Below, piece after piece: positions 1-7,061 of a DNA stretch of 28,675 nt. Made by a program: the position numbers and the translations under genes. Position 1 is the first letter of the stretch. Each line of letters opens with the position of its first letter. The stretch is taken from contig DCVB01000001.1 of NCBI GenBank assembly GCA_002327965.1, positions 1-28,675 of the forward strand. The letters are read 5' to 3'. The DNA comes from Candidatus Aminicenantes bacterium UBA2199. Lineage in GTDB: Bacteria; Acidobacteriota; Aminicenantia; UBA2199. A model generated the notes under the pieces. The model saw nothing but the letters and a program-made list of their open reading frames with translations. It made no database searches and was not told the DNA's origin.

Positions 1-495
1 GCCGAGCTGGTCGGGCGCCACCAGGGACGGGTGTTCCAACTGGCCTATCGATATACCCGTGACCGCCAAGACGCCGAGGAGCTGGTCCAGGAGATCTTTC
101 TCAAGGCCTGGCGCAGCGCCCGCACCTTCCGCGGCGATTCCGCCTTTTCCACCTGGCTCTACCGCGTGGCGGTCAACGCCTGCCTGAACCACCGCCAAAG
201 GGCCAAAGCGCGGCCGGACCCCGTCTCCCTGACCGCTGACCTGGAAGCCGGGGACCCGCAGGCAGCCGACGGCATGGTCGCTTCCGAGCGCGAAGCCCGG
301 CTGCGGGAAGCCATGGCCTCGCTGCCGCCGCGACAGCGCCTCGCCCTGGCCCTGGCCAGCTTTGAGGACAAGTCCTATGAAGAGATCGCCGCGGCCATGG
401 GTGTCTCGCTGGCGTCCGTCGAGTCGCTCCTGTTCCGGGCGCGGCAGAACCTGGCCGCCGTCCTGCGTCCGCTGCGGCAGAAAGGGGAGTTATGA
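1..495 (+). CDS. ECF-family RNA polymerase sigma factor (5' end missing)
   Basis: Alternative sigma factor of the extracytoplasmic-function class, which directs RNA polymerase to stress promoters. The frame is already open at base 1, so the true start lies outside the window; 164 codons are visible. Region 2 is present (FQLAYRYTRDRQDAEELVQE, then FSTWLYRVAVNACL), and region 4 follows after a short variable linker (LPPRQRLALAL, then the helix-turn-helix YEEIAAAMGVSLASVESLLF). No sigma 1.1 or region 3 is seen, as expected for ECF factors. The downstream gene encodes a zinc-type membrane anti-sigma factor, and two Spy-like periplasmic proteins follow, so the regulon probably concerns envelope or metal stress. 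The family assignment is secure; the inducing signal is inferred. Confidence 0.93.
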   Translation, partial: AELVGRHQGRVFQLAYRYTRDRQDAEELVQEIFLKAWRSARTFRGDSAFSTWLYRVAVNACLNHRQRAKARPDPVSLTADLEAGDPQAADGMVASEREARLREAMASLPPRQRLALALASFEDKSYEEIAAAMGVSLASVESLLFRARQNLAAVLRPLRQKGEL

Positions 496-541
496 ACGCA
501 AGTTTTTTGAAAACACCCTGTCTAAAGGGGAGGACATGATA

Positions 542-1012
542 ATGCGTTGCCAAAAAGCAAGAAGGTACATTTCGTTGGCCATGGACGACCGCTTGACCCC
601 GGCGCTGGACGCGAAACTCGCTGAACATCTGCAGTCCTGTGTTTCCTGTCGCGAGTGGCAGCAAGAGCAATCCTGGCTGCAGCGCCTGGTCGGTGCGCCG
701 GCCGCGGTCGAGCCCGGTCCCGGCCTGCAAGCCGCGGTGATGGCCCGGGTCGCTGCCGCGTCTTTGCGCGGCGATTTTCTCGCTTTCCCCACCGTATTCA
801 CCCGCCCGGCCCTGCTGCGCGCGGCCGCTCTCATGATCTTTGTCTTCTCGGCCCTGTTCGGGCTTTTTCTCGGCGCCCGGCTGGAAAGCGGCGTGCCGGC
901 GAACGGAACCGCGGCGTTCAGCCAGGTGCTGAACCTCGACGCCTTCGCCGACCTGCCCGGCGATTCGTTCGGCGCCGTCTACGAGCGCCTGCTGCAGGGA
1001 GAGATCCGATGA
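542..1012 (+). CDS. Membrane anti-sigma factor with zinc-finger (zf-HC2/ZAS) domain
   Basis: Putative anti-sigma factor of 156 residues holding the upstream ECF sigma at the membrane. The cytoplasmic N-terminus carries the ZAS signature H29-x3-C33-x2-C36, with an additional Cys3. A single hydrophobic helix spans about residues 91-111, and a short periplasmic tail of about 45 residues follows. Two in-frame ATGs exist (536 and 542). The purine-rich AGGGGAGG at 526-533 lies only 2 bases from the first and 8 from the second, so 542 is preferred. The gene starts 46 bases after the sigma stop and its TGA overlaps the next start as ATGA (1009-1012), implying translational coupling. The role is known for the family; the signal is inferred from neighbours. 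Confidence 0.88.
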   Translation: MRCQKARRYISLAMDDRLTPALDAKLAEHLQSCVSCREWQQEQSWLQRLVGAPAAVEPGPGLQAAVMARVAAASLRGDFLAFPTVFTRPALLRAAALMIFVFSALFGLFLGARLESGVPANGTAAFSQVLNLDAFADLPGDSFGAVYERLLQGEIR

Positions 1013-1539
1013 AGCGCTGGATCCTGCCCCTGCTGCTCGTGATTTCGCTGGGCGTCAACATCGGCTTCCTGCTGCATTGGGCCTGGCCGAAGATCGTTCC
1101 CGGGCATTCGAGCGGGAGCGCCACGTCCCGGTCCGGCTGGCAGGCCAGCCCCATGAAGCGACATCTCGGCCTGAACGCCAGGCAGGTGCGGCAAATGGAA
1201 AGCGAACGCCAGCAGGTCCTGGCCCGGATCCGGCCGCTGCAGAACGAGCTGCGCCTGAAGCGCCGGCAATTGTTCATGCTGCTGAAGAAGGGCGAAGTCC
1301 CCCCGGTTGAATTGAATTCCGCCTTGAGTGATATTTCCCGCCTGCAGGCCGCGATCGAAAAAATATTCATCCTCCATTCCCTGAAGATGAAAGATCATTT
1401 TTCCCCGGCCCAGATGCGCAAGTTCGAAGGGTACCTTGAACGGGGGCTTTGCCCGAACCTGGGCGCTGAAGCCGCCTGCCCGCCCATGGCAGCGTCCGCC
1501 GGACGCGGATGGGGAAAAGGCAATGAGAGCAAAGAGTGA
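1009..1539 (+). CDS. Periplasmic heavy-metal-sensor-like protein (Spy/CpxP/CnrX type)
   Basis: A 176-residue protein with an N-terminal membrane anchor (residues about 4-22) and a helical periplasmic domain. The body is an arginine- and glutamine-rich helical hairpin (MKRHLGLNARQVRQMESERQ, then RRQLFMLLKKGEVPP and FSPAQMRKFEGYLERG). This matches the Metal_resist/LTXXQ style, including the LNARQ and FSPAQ positions equivalent to LTxxQ. The tail contains two cysteines. The start overlaps the anti-sigma stop as ATGA. In CnrYXH-type systems such a protein binds metal in the periplasm and relieves the anti-sigma factor; a comparable role is inferred here. Sequence similarity to this family is usually low, so the family call is moderately secure. 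Confidence 0.75.
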   Translation: MKRWILPLLLVISLGVNIGFLLHWAWPKIVPGHSSGSATSRSGWQASPMKRHLGLNARQVRQMESERQQVLARIRPLQNELRLKRRQLFMLLKKGEVPPVELNSALSDISRLQAAIEKIFILHSLKMKDHFSPAQMRKFEGYLERGLCPNLGAEAACPPMAASAGRGWGKGNESKE

Positions 1540-1577
1540 TTTCAAACGCGGTAAACTTATAAAGGAGGTTTTACCCG

Positions 1578-2180
1578 ATGACAAACAAAAAGTTCTTCCG
1601 AGTGCTGATCCTGGCGGCTTTCGCCGCCATGGTCGTGATCGCGCCGCTGCAGGCCGCCCATGGCTGCCAGAAGCAGGGCGAACAGAAGAAGATGATGGGC
1701 CGGGGCTGCGCCATGGGGCAGGGCTGCATGATGCTCAAGAACATCCCCGACCTCACCGACGGGCAGAAAGCCAAGCTGGAGAAACTGCATGCCGAGCAGC
1801 AGAAGCTGATGGCCGCGGCCAAGGCCGGCATGGAAAAGCTGCACGCCGAGATGCAGGGCCTGATGAAGGACCCGATCAATCTCAAAAAGGCCGAAGCCAA
1901 GATCGACGAGGTTGCCAAGATGAAGGCCGACATGATGAAGAAAAGCCTGGCCCACCGCCTGGAAGTCCGCGCCCTGCTCACCGCTGAGCAGAAAGCCAAG
2001 CTCGGCGAAATGGGCTGCGGCATGGGCTGTGGCATGGGCGGCGCCATGATGCACGGCCATGGCCGCTGCGGGATGGACAAGAAGAAGATGGAAGCCAAGG
2101 CAGGCTGCGGCATGAAGCATGAGCATGGCCGTGAGGCGAAGCACGAAGGGTGCCGGAAAGCCACAGAAGAAAAGAAATAG
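1578..2180 (+). CDS. Secreted Met/His/Cys-rich Spy-like protein, putative metal binder
   Basis: A 200-residue exported protein with a signal peptide ending near PLQA-AHGC. Two LTXXQ-type motifs (LTDGQKAKL and LTAEQKAKL) frame a helical central domain rich in Lys, Glu and Met, as in Spy/CpxP periplasmic chaperones. Potential metal-binding segments flank it: GRGCAMGQGCMM near the N-terminus, and a C-terminal tail with GCGMGCGMGGAMMHGHGRCG, then CGMKHEHG. A strong AAAGGAGG at 1561-1568 precedes the ATG by 9 bases. It is the last gene of the sigma/anti-sigma cluster and is followed by a strong terminator. A role in buffering or sensing soft metals such as copper is inferred from composition; nothing in the sequence identifies the metal. 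Confidence 0.78.
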   Translation: MTNKKFFRVLILAAFAAMVVIAPLQAAHGCQKQGEQKKMMGRGCAMGQGCMMLKNIPDLTDGQKAKLEKLHAEQQKLMAAAKAGMEKLHAEMQGLMKDPINLKKAEAKIDEVAKMKADMMKKSLAHRLEVRALLTAEQKAKLGEMGCGMGCGMGGAMMHGHGRCGMDKKKMEAKAGCGMKHEHGREAKHEGCRKATEEKK

Positions 2181-2203
2181 CCCTTTCTTCTTTCTCCTTT
2201 CCC

Positions 2204-2233
2204 GGGGCGGCGCCGTCGCCGCCCCTTTTTTTT
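2204..2233 (+). terminator. Strong intrinsic terminator ending the sigma-factor operon
   Basis: A perfect 9-bp GC stem (GGGGCGGCG at 2204-2212 with CGCCGCCCC at 2217-2225), a 4-base loop and eight T residues (2226-2233). It lies 23 bases after the stop of the Met/His/Cys-rich gene and just before the next promoter. Confidence 0.93.
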
Positions 2234-2236
2234 ACC

Positions 2237-2265
2237 TCGACAGCCTCCCGGAATACTGCTATAAT
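2237..2265 (+). promoter_or_regulatory. sigma70-type promoter for the corA-like gene and probably glmS
   Basis: TCGACA at 2237-2242, a 17-base spacer, then a perfect TATAAT at 2260-2265. It starts four bases after the terminator T-tract, so it begins a new transcription unit. The predicted transcript leader is about 70 bases. Confidence 0.75.
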
Positions 2266-2341
2266 GAACTTCCAAAAGACAGGTCCCCGCTGCAGCGGAT
2301 GTCGTGATCCAATGCGTTCTCCGGGCATGGGAGGTGGCGCC

Positions 2342-3259
2342 GTGGTGAGAAGATACGAGCTGGCCGAAGGCAAGGTCGTGGAAAGCCAGAACGAGCAGAG
2401 CCCGATACTGGTCTATGTCAATCCCAGCGATGCCGAGAAGAAATTCCTGGTCGATGGCCTGAAGCTGGACGAGCACACGATGATTTCCTCGCTCGATCCC
2501 GACGAACTCTCGCGCCTGGAATTCGAGCCGGAGCATGTCGCCCTGATCTACAAGCGGCCCAAGAACTACGCCGCCTGCGACAATTTCCTGTTCCGCGTCT
2601 CCTCCCTGGGCCTGTTCCTGTTCAAGGACCGGCTGGTCATCCTCCTGGCCGAGGACATCCCGCTGTTCGAAGGCAAGCCGTTCGTGCGCGGCCTGACGCT
2701 GACCAAGGTGATGCTGTCGCTCATCTACCGTTCGATCTTCCATTTCGTCGAACACCTGAAGATCATCAACATGCTCTCCGACTCCCTGGAGCAGAAGATC
2801 AACGCCTCCATGGAGAACAAGTACCTGCTCAATCTCTTCATCTTGGAAAAGAGCCTGGTTTACTACCTCAATGCCCTCAACTCCAATACCATGGTCATCG
2901 AGAAGATCCGCAACAATGCCGCCCGCATCGGCATCGACGGCGACACGCAGGAGTTCCTCGACGACATCATCATCGAAAACAACCAGTGCTACAAGCAGGC
3001 GGAGATCTATTCCAACATCCTCTCCAGCCTGATGGACGCCCGGGCCGGGATCGTGGGCAACAACCTGAACGTGCTGATGAAGACGCTGAACATCATCACC
3101 ATCACCATCATGATGCCGACCCTGGTGGTCAGCATCTTCTCCATGAACGTCAGCCTGCCCCTGGTGCACGACCATCCCCTGTCATTCTGGTTCGTGCTGG
3201 CCCTGGCCATTCTGTCCGGAGTCGGCTTCCTGGTCTTCTGGAAGCGCAAGAAATGGTAG
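2342..3259 (+). CDS. CorA-family divalent cation transporter, variant SMN signature
   Basis: A 305-residue CorA/MIT-family protein. A soluble N-terminal alpha/beta domain (about residues 1-150) is followed by long helices (FVEHLKIINMLSDSLEQKI through DIIIENNQCYKQAEIYSNIL) and two C-terminal membrane segments: TM1 from about LNIITITIMMPTLVVSIF and TM2 FWFVLALAILSGVGFLVF. The C-terminus is basic (KRKKW), as in CorA. The canonical GMN selectivity motif after TM1 reads SMN (IFSMNVSLP). GTG at 2342 is chosen because GGGAGG (2329-2334) lies 7 bases upstream; in-frame ATGs at 2312 and 2327 lack a good site. The family is secure; the ion carried is uncertain because of the motif change. Confidence 0.88.
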   Translation: MVRRYELAEGKVVESQNEQSPILVYVNPSDAEKKFLVDGLKLDEHTMISSLDPDELSRLEFEPEHVALIYKRPKNYAACDNFLFRVSSLGLFLFKDRLVILLAEDIPLFEGKPFVRGLTLTKVMLSLIYRSIFHFVEHLKIINMLSDSLEQKINASMENKYLLNLFILEKSLVYYLNALNSNTMVIEKIRNNAARIGIDGDTQEFLDDIIIENNQCYKQAEIYSNILSSLMDARAGIVGNNLNVLMKTLNIITITIMMPTLVVSIFSMNVSLPLVHDHPLSFWFVLALAILSGVGFLVFWKRKKW

Positions 3260-3300
3260 CCGCGAGCCGGCGCGGCGGCTGATCGCGGCCGGGAGCGACC

Positions 3301-5826
3301 ATGTGCGGCGTGGTGGGCATCGTCTACGGGAAGCACAGCGAGCGGCTGGGCCAGGTCGGCTCCTTCCTGCTGAAAAAACTGGAATACCGCGGCTACGACT
3401 CGACGGGCGGCGCTTTTTTCAGGAAGGACGGCGCCGTCACCCTGAAAAAGAAAGTGGGTTCGCCCTCGCGCGTCATCCACGAGCTCGACCTGGAGAAGCT
3501 GAGCGGCTGCAAGTTCATCGGCCAGGTGCGCTGGGCCACCTACGGCGCGGTAAGCGACGAGAACGCCCAGCCCCACGACGTGAGCTGCCGCACGCGCCTG
3601 GTGGGCGCCCACAACGGCAACATCTCCAACACCGACAGCCTGAAGGAATTCCTCGCTGACGCCGATCATCGGATCGTTTCGGACAATGACGGCGAGATGC
3701 TGGTCCACCTGATCGAGCATTTCTACCACGAACAGCTGGCCCGGCGCCGGCGGCACACGGCGGCCAGCCGCGTCGACGACCTGCTGCAGGCCATCCTGCG
3801 CGCCAACCAGAAGTCCGTCGGCTCCTACGCAGCCTGCGTCACCGCCCCGGACATCGAGGGCGTCTTCGCGGTGAAGGCCGGCTCGTCCCTGTACGCCGGC
3901 AAAGGCAGCGACGAGGACGGCGATTTCATTCTCGTCTCCTCCGACCTTACCTCGGTGCTGGCCAAGACGCGCTTCCTGATCCCGCTGGTCGAAGGGCAGG
4001 GGATCTATTTCAGCGCCGATGAGTACTTCGTTTTTTCCCTGGCCGACGGCCGGCGCAGCACGCCGGGCCTGAAGCGCTCGAAGCTGAACATCGCCGACAT
4101 CGCCCTGCAGCCCAAGTACCATTTCTTCATGGAGCAGGAGATCGCCTCCACTCCGGCCAACCTGGACGTGATGCGCCGCTACTATTTCGCCCAGGACTGG
4201 GAGACGCCGTATTTTTCCGTGTTCGAGGGCCGGGTGCGCGACTGCAAGGAGATCGTCTTCGAGCTGCTCAAACTGTACGCCATTTTCGACCGCCGCCAGC
4301 TCAAGGAAGCCTTCCTGCGCATCGTGGCCGGGCCGGCTTTCAGCGCCATCGCCCGCCAGATCGGCGCCCTGCGCGCCCAGTCGCAAGCGAACGAGGCCCC
4401 GGCGTTCTTTTCTTCCGACGAGGCCCAGCTGCTGCGCGAATTGCGCGAGTTCGGGGAGGAACACGAACTCGCCCTGTTCACCCTGGACCTGATCGTCATC
4501 TGGAAAAAAAAGCGCAAGGTCATCCGCTATCGCGACAAGGCGGTGGCCCTGTTCCGCGAAAGTTTTCTGAGCGGTGGCCGGGTCTTCTTCATCGGCTCCG
4601 GCACGTCCTACCACGCCGCCCTGATCGCCGGCTACTTCTTCAACAACCTGACCTCCCTGGCCATCGTCCCCTGCAACCCCGACCTGTTCCGTTCCGTTTT
4701 CATGAACAGCCTGCGGCCCGGTGACGTGCTGGTGGCCATCACCCAATCCGGGGAGACCAAGGACCTGGTCGATATCCTCAACCAGGCCCGGGAAAAATTC
4801 CGCGGCGATGTCCGCGTCATCGCCGTGGTCAACAACGAAAATTCCACCATTCCCCAGGAAAAGGCCGATTTTTTCCTGCCGCTGCTCTGCGGCCCCGAGA
4901 TCGCCGTGGCGGCCACCAAGTCCTTCAGCGCCCAGCTGGCCCTGTTCTTCCTGCTGGCCGCCGGGTTGGACCCGAAGGCGCCGCCGCCGGCGCAGAAGCT
5001 GGAGAGCATCCGCCATCTCGTGGAGTATGCGCTGCAGACCTGCGAGGAGGACGTGACCGCGGTCATGCTGCAGTTCTTTCTCAAGCCGTCGATCCATATC
5101 CTGGGGACTTCGCTGATCGGGCTGGCCCGCGAGGGGGCGCTGAAGATCCGCGAAGTGGTGCTGAACCACGCCGAAGGCTACGATGCGGCCGAGTTCAAGC
5201 ACGGGCCGAACACCATCCTGGGCAAGAACACCCTGTACTCCTTCATGGACATGGAGAACCTGCTCGCCGACATGGCGGAGTTCAGCCGCGGCCTGGTCGC
5301 CGGTTCCGGCCGCAGGCCAGGCGGCGGCGAGCGGACGGCCGAACGCTTCCTTGGCCGGGTCCGTGATTTCAAGTTCAGCGACATGGCCGCCGAGATCACG
5401 GATCGCGACCGGGAACTGAACCGCCGCTTTCATGCCCAGGTCAATGCCGAGAAATACTTCTCCAATTATCCGCTGATCTTCGTCTGTCCGCCCGATGAAC
5501 GCGACATCCGCATCACCATCTCGCAGATCCACACGCACAAGATCCGCGGCGCCGACGTGGTGCTGATCGCCGAGGAGAACGCCGACCTGGCCAGGGCGCT
5601 GGAGGGGAAGCCGGCCGGCATGCAGGACTATTTCTGCAGGTACATCAAGGTCCCGGCCAGCGGCGACCGCAACGTGTTCGTTTTTCAGGCGGCGGTGGTG
5701 CTGCAGCTTCTGGCGCTGAAGATGTCGGTGGCCAAGATGAAGTACCTCAACCGCGCCCGCATCGAGAACCACGGCGTCCATCCCGACGTGCCCAAGAACG
5801 TTTCCAAGTCGATCACCGTGGACTGA
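3301..5826 (+). CDS. glmS: Glutamine--fructose-6-phosphate aminotransferase, extended form (GlmS-like)
   Basis: Makes glucosamine-6-phosphate from fructose-6-phosphate and glutamine, the entry to UDP-GlcNAc for peptidoglycan and LPS. The start MCGVVGIVYG exposes catalytic Cys2. GATase motifs follow (EYRGYDSTGG, GQVRWATYG, GAHNGNISN, SDNDGE). Two SIS domains follow: IGSGTSYHAA (431-440), ITQSGETKD (480-488) and ATKSFSAQL in the first, then GREGALKIRE-like AREGALKIRE and EFKHGPNTIL in the second. The C-terminus DVPKNVSKSITVD matches the catalytic tail. At 841 residues it is about 230 longer than typical GlmS (about 610), owing to roughly 100 extra residues between the EQEI motif (278-281) and SIS1, and about 75-90 after EFKHGP. 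All key motifs remain, so activity is likely. It follows corA by 41 bases. Confidence 0.9.
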   Translation: MCGVVGIVYGKHSERLGQVGSFLLKKLEYRGYDSTGGAFFRKDGAVTLKKKVGSPSRVIHELDLEKLSGCKFIGQVRWATYGAVSDENAQPHDVSCRTRLVGAHNGNISNTDSLKEFLADADHRIVSDNDGEMLVHLIEHFYHEQLARRRRHTAASRVDDLLQAILRANQKSVGSYAACVTAPDIEGVFAVKAGSSLYAGKGSDEDGDFILVSSDLTSVLAKTRFLIPLVEGQGIYFSADEYFVFSLADGRRSTPGLKRSKLNIADIALQPKYHFFMEQEIASTPANLDVMRRYYFAQDWETPYFSVFEGRVRDCKEIVFELLKLYAIFDRRQLKEAFLRIVAGPAFSAIARQIGALRAQSQANEAPAFFSSDEAQLLRELREFGEEHELALFTLDLIVIWKKKRKVIRYRDKAVALFRESFLSGGRVFFIGSGTSYHAALIAGYFFNNLTSLAIVPCNPDLFRSVFMNSLRPGDVLVAITQSGETKDLVDILNQAREKFRGDVRVIAVVNNENSTIPQEKADFFLPLLCGPEIAVAATKSFSAQLALFFLLAAGLDPKAPPPAQKLESIRHLVEYALQTCEEDVTAVMLQFFLKPSIHILGTSLIGLAREGALKIREVVLNHAEGYDAAEFKHGPNTILGKNTLYSFMDMENLLADMAEFSRGLVAGSGRRPGGGERTAERFLGRVRDFKFSDMAAEITDRDRELNRRFHAQVNAEKYFSNYPLIFVCPPDERDIRITISQIHTHKIRGADVVLIAEENADLARALEGKPAGMQDYFCRYIKVPASGDRNVFVFQAAVVLQLLALKMSVAKMKYLNRARIENHGVHPDVPKNVSKSITVD

Positions 5827-7060
5827 GGCTCGGACCTCCATCCGCACGCCGGGCCGTGGCGGTCAGTTCTCCGGGGTTTTCGGGCAGGATGCTCAGCAGG
5901 GAGCGCTCGGCCATCTGGTCGATGACGATGCTGGGCTTTTCCCTTTCGATCACCTGGGTGAAGAAGTGCAGCTCCCAGTCCCAAATGTAGACGATGCGCT
6001 GAAAATGCTCGGAAAGAAAGGGATGCAATTGCCTGGCGAACGAGTCGCGAACCATCACCGCCGCCGGGATCCGGCCGCCGGCGCATTCGGCCGCGCTCAG
6101 GCGCACCCAGGGGGCCTTGGGGCGGAATCCGGGGGTCGGCGCCCCCGGGCGGGCCCGGAACGGAACCTTCGGCCTGACCTGGATGCGGGTTTCGCGGAAC
6201 AGGTCCTGCTGCAGGGAGAGCATGATCGCCAGGTCCCCTCCCTCGCCATCGACCCACCGGACCGTAATGTCTTCATTGGACAGTGGCTGGATGTCAGCGA
6301 AGTGGCGCTGCAGGTGCCGGACCATCTCGCGGTAGGCATGATAGCCTCCCAGGTCGTTCCAGTGGGTGTCGGTCTTGTGATAGATCCGCGTCCTGCACTT
6401 CTCCCGCAGCAGGGCCGGGCGCAGGTCCAGGACCTCCACGTCTGAATGGCGGGACAGGAAATCGACGAGCTGGTCCATGCGCGACCGGTCATGGATCTTA
6501 TTGTAGGCGGCCGGCACGTACTCGGGATAGATCGTGCTCTTGTTCGGGGCCAGCATGAACAGGTAACGAATGCCGCGGTGTTCCAGCCAGGCGCGGCGCT
6601 GCTCGAGGACCGTCTTGAATCTCTGCAGTTCCTGGAGCGTGAACGGCTTGCCGGAGCGGAAATAATCGATCTCGTTGTTGAAATAGGCGCCGCGGCCGAG
6701 GTAGAGCCAGCCCTGGCGGCCAATGATCACTTTTTCCGACGGCGCGGCGTGAAAAAGCCTGTAGAGCAACCGGTTATGAGCCCGCAGCAGCCGGGGACGA
6801 AAGCCGAAGTGATCGTTGAAGTAGGCCTCGTACTTCTTCAGGTAATCCAAAGGTTCCCGCCAGGAAAAATCCGGCTTGGCGGCCAACTGACGGTTTTCCA
6901 GGGATGTGACCTGGCGGCGGGGGTGGAAGGCCATGTCGGCCAACGGCAGGAAGATCGCCAGCAGGAACAGCAGCGGCAGGCCGGGGCTTGCCCGGAGAGC
7001 GAGCAGCAGCCGGATCGCCTGTCGCCAGCCGGTCACTTCGTTCACTTTGGGGGGCATCAT
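5813..7060 (-). CDS. AlgX/AlgJ-like SGNH-fold protein, polysaccharide O-acetylation
   Basis: A 415-residue protein with an N-terminal membrane segment (about residues 20-42) and a periplasmic SGNH-hydrolase-like domain of the AlgX/AlgJ (DHHW) type. Visible features include FNDHFGFRPRLLRAHNRL, a tyrosine-rich GWLYLGRGAYFNNE, LAPNKSTIYPEYVP, the catalytic-type Asp-x-His in KTDTHWNDLGGYHAY, and the late VRDSFARQL serine block. Such proteins act with an MBOAT membrane acyltransferase to O-acetylate an exported polysaccharide. The MBOAT gene lies immediately upstream: its TGA is separated from this ATG by one base (7061), indicating coupling. Tandem ATGs occur at 7060 and 7057. The 3' end overlaps convergent glmS by 14 bases. 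Confidence 0.87.
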   Translation of the reverse strand: MMPPKVNEVTGWRQAIRLLLALRASPGLPLLFLLAIFLPLADMAFHPRRQVTSLENRQLAAKPDFSWREPLDYLKKYEAYFNDHFGFRPRLLRAHNRLLYRLFHAAPSEKVIIGRQGWLYLGRGAYFNNEIDYFRSGKPFTLQELQRFKTVLEQRRAWLEHRGIRYLFMLAPNKSTIYPEYVPAAYNKIHDRSRMDQLVDFLSRHSDVEVLDLRPALLREKCRTRIYHKTDTHWNDLGGYHAYREMVRHLQRHFADIQPLSNEDITVRWVDGEGGDLAIMLSLQQDLFRETRIQVRPKVPFRARPGAPTPGFRPKAPWVRLSAAECAGGRIPAAVMVRDSFARQLHPFLSEHFQRIVYIWDWELHFFTQVIEREKPSIVIDQMAERSLLSILPENPGELTATARRADGGPSLSPR

Positions 7061-7061
7061 C

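Noticed and set aside
3094..3117. A run of CATCAC-like codons that could be read as a poly-His stretch
   Set aside because: The His-rich reading is in the wrong frame; the real frame encodes Ile/Thr residues of the first CorA membrane helix.
1571..3175. A 534-codon minus-strand open frame across the Spy-like and corA genes
   Set aside because: It spans a strong terminator and promoter of the plus strand and has biased composition; a shadow.
3007..5847. A 946-codon open frame on the minus strand opposite glmS
   Set aside because: It is the antisense shadow of a GC-rich gene whose plus-strand product has all GlmS motifs; the antisense product is His/Val/Asp/Gly-biased and shows no family.
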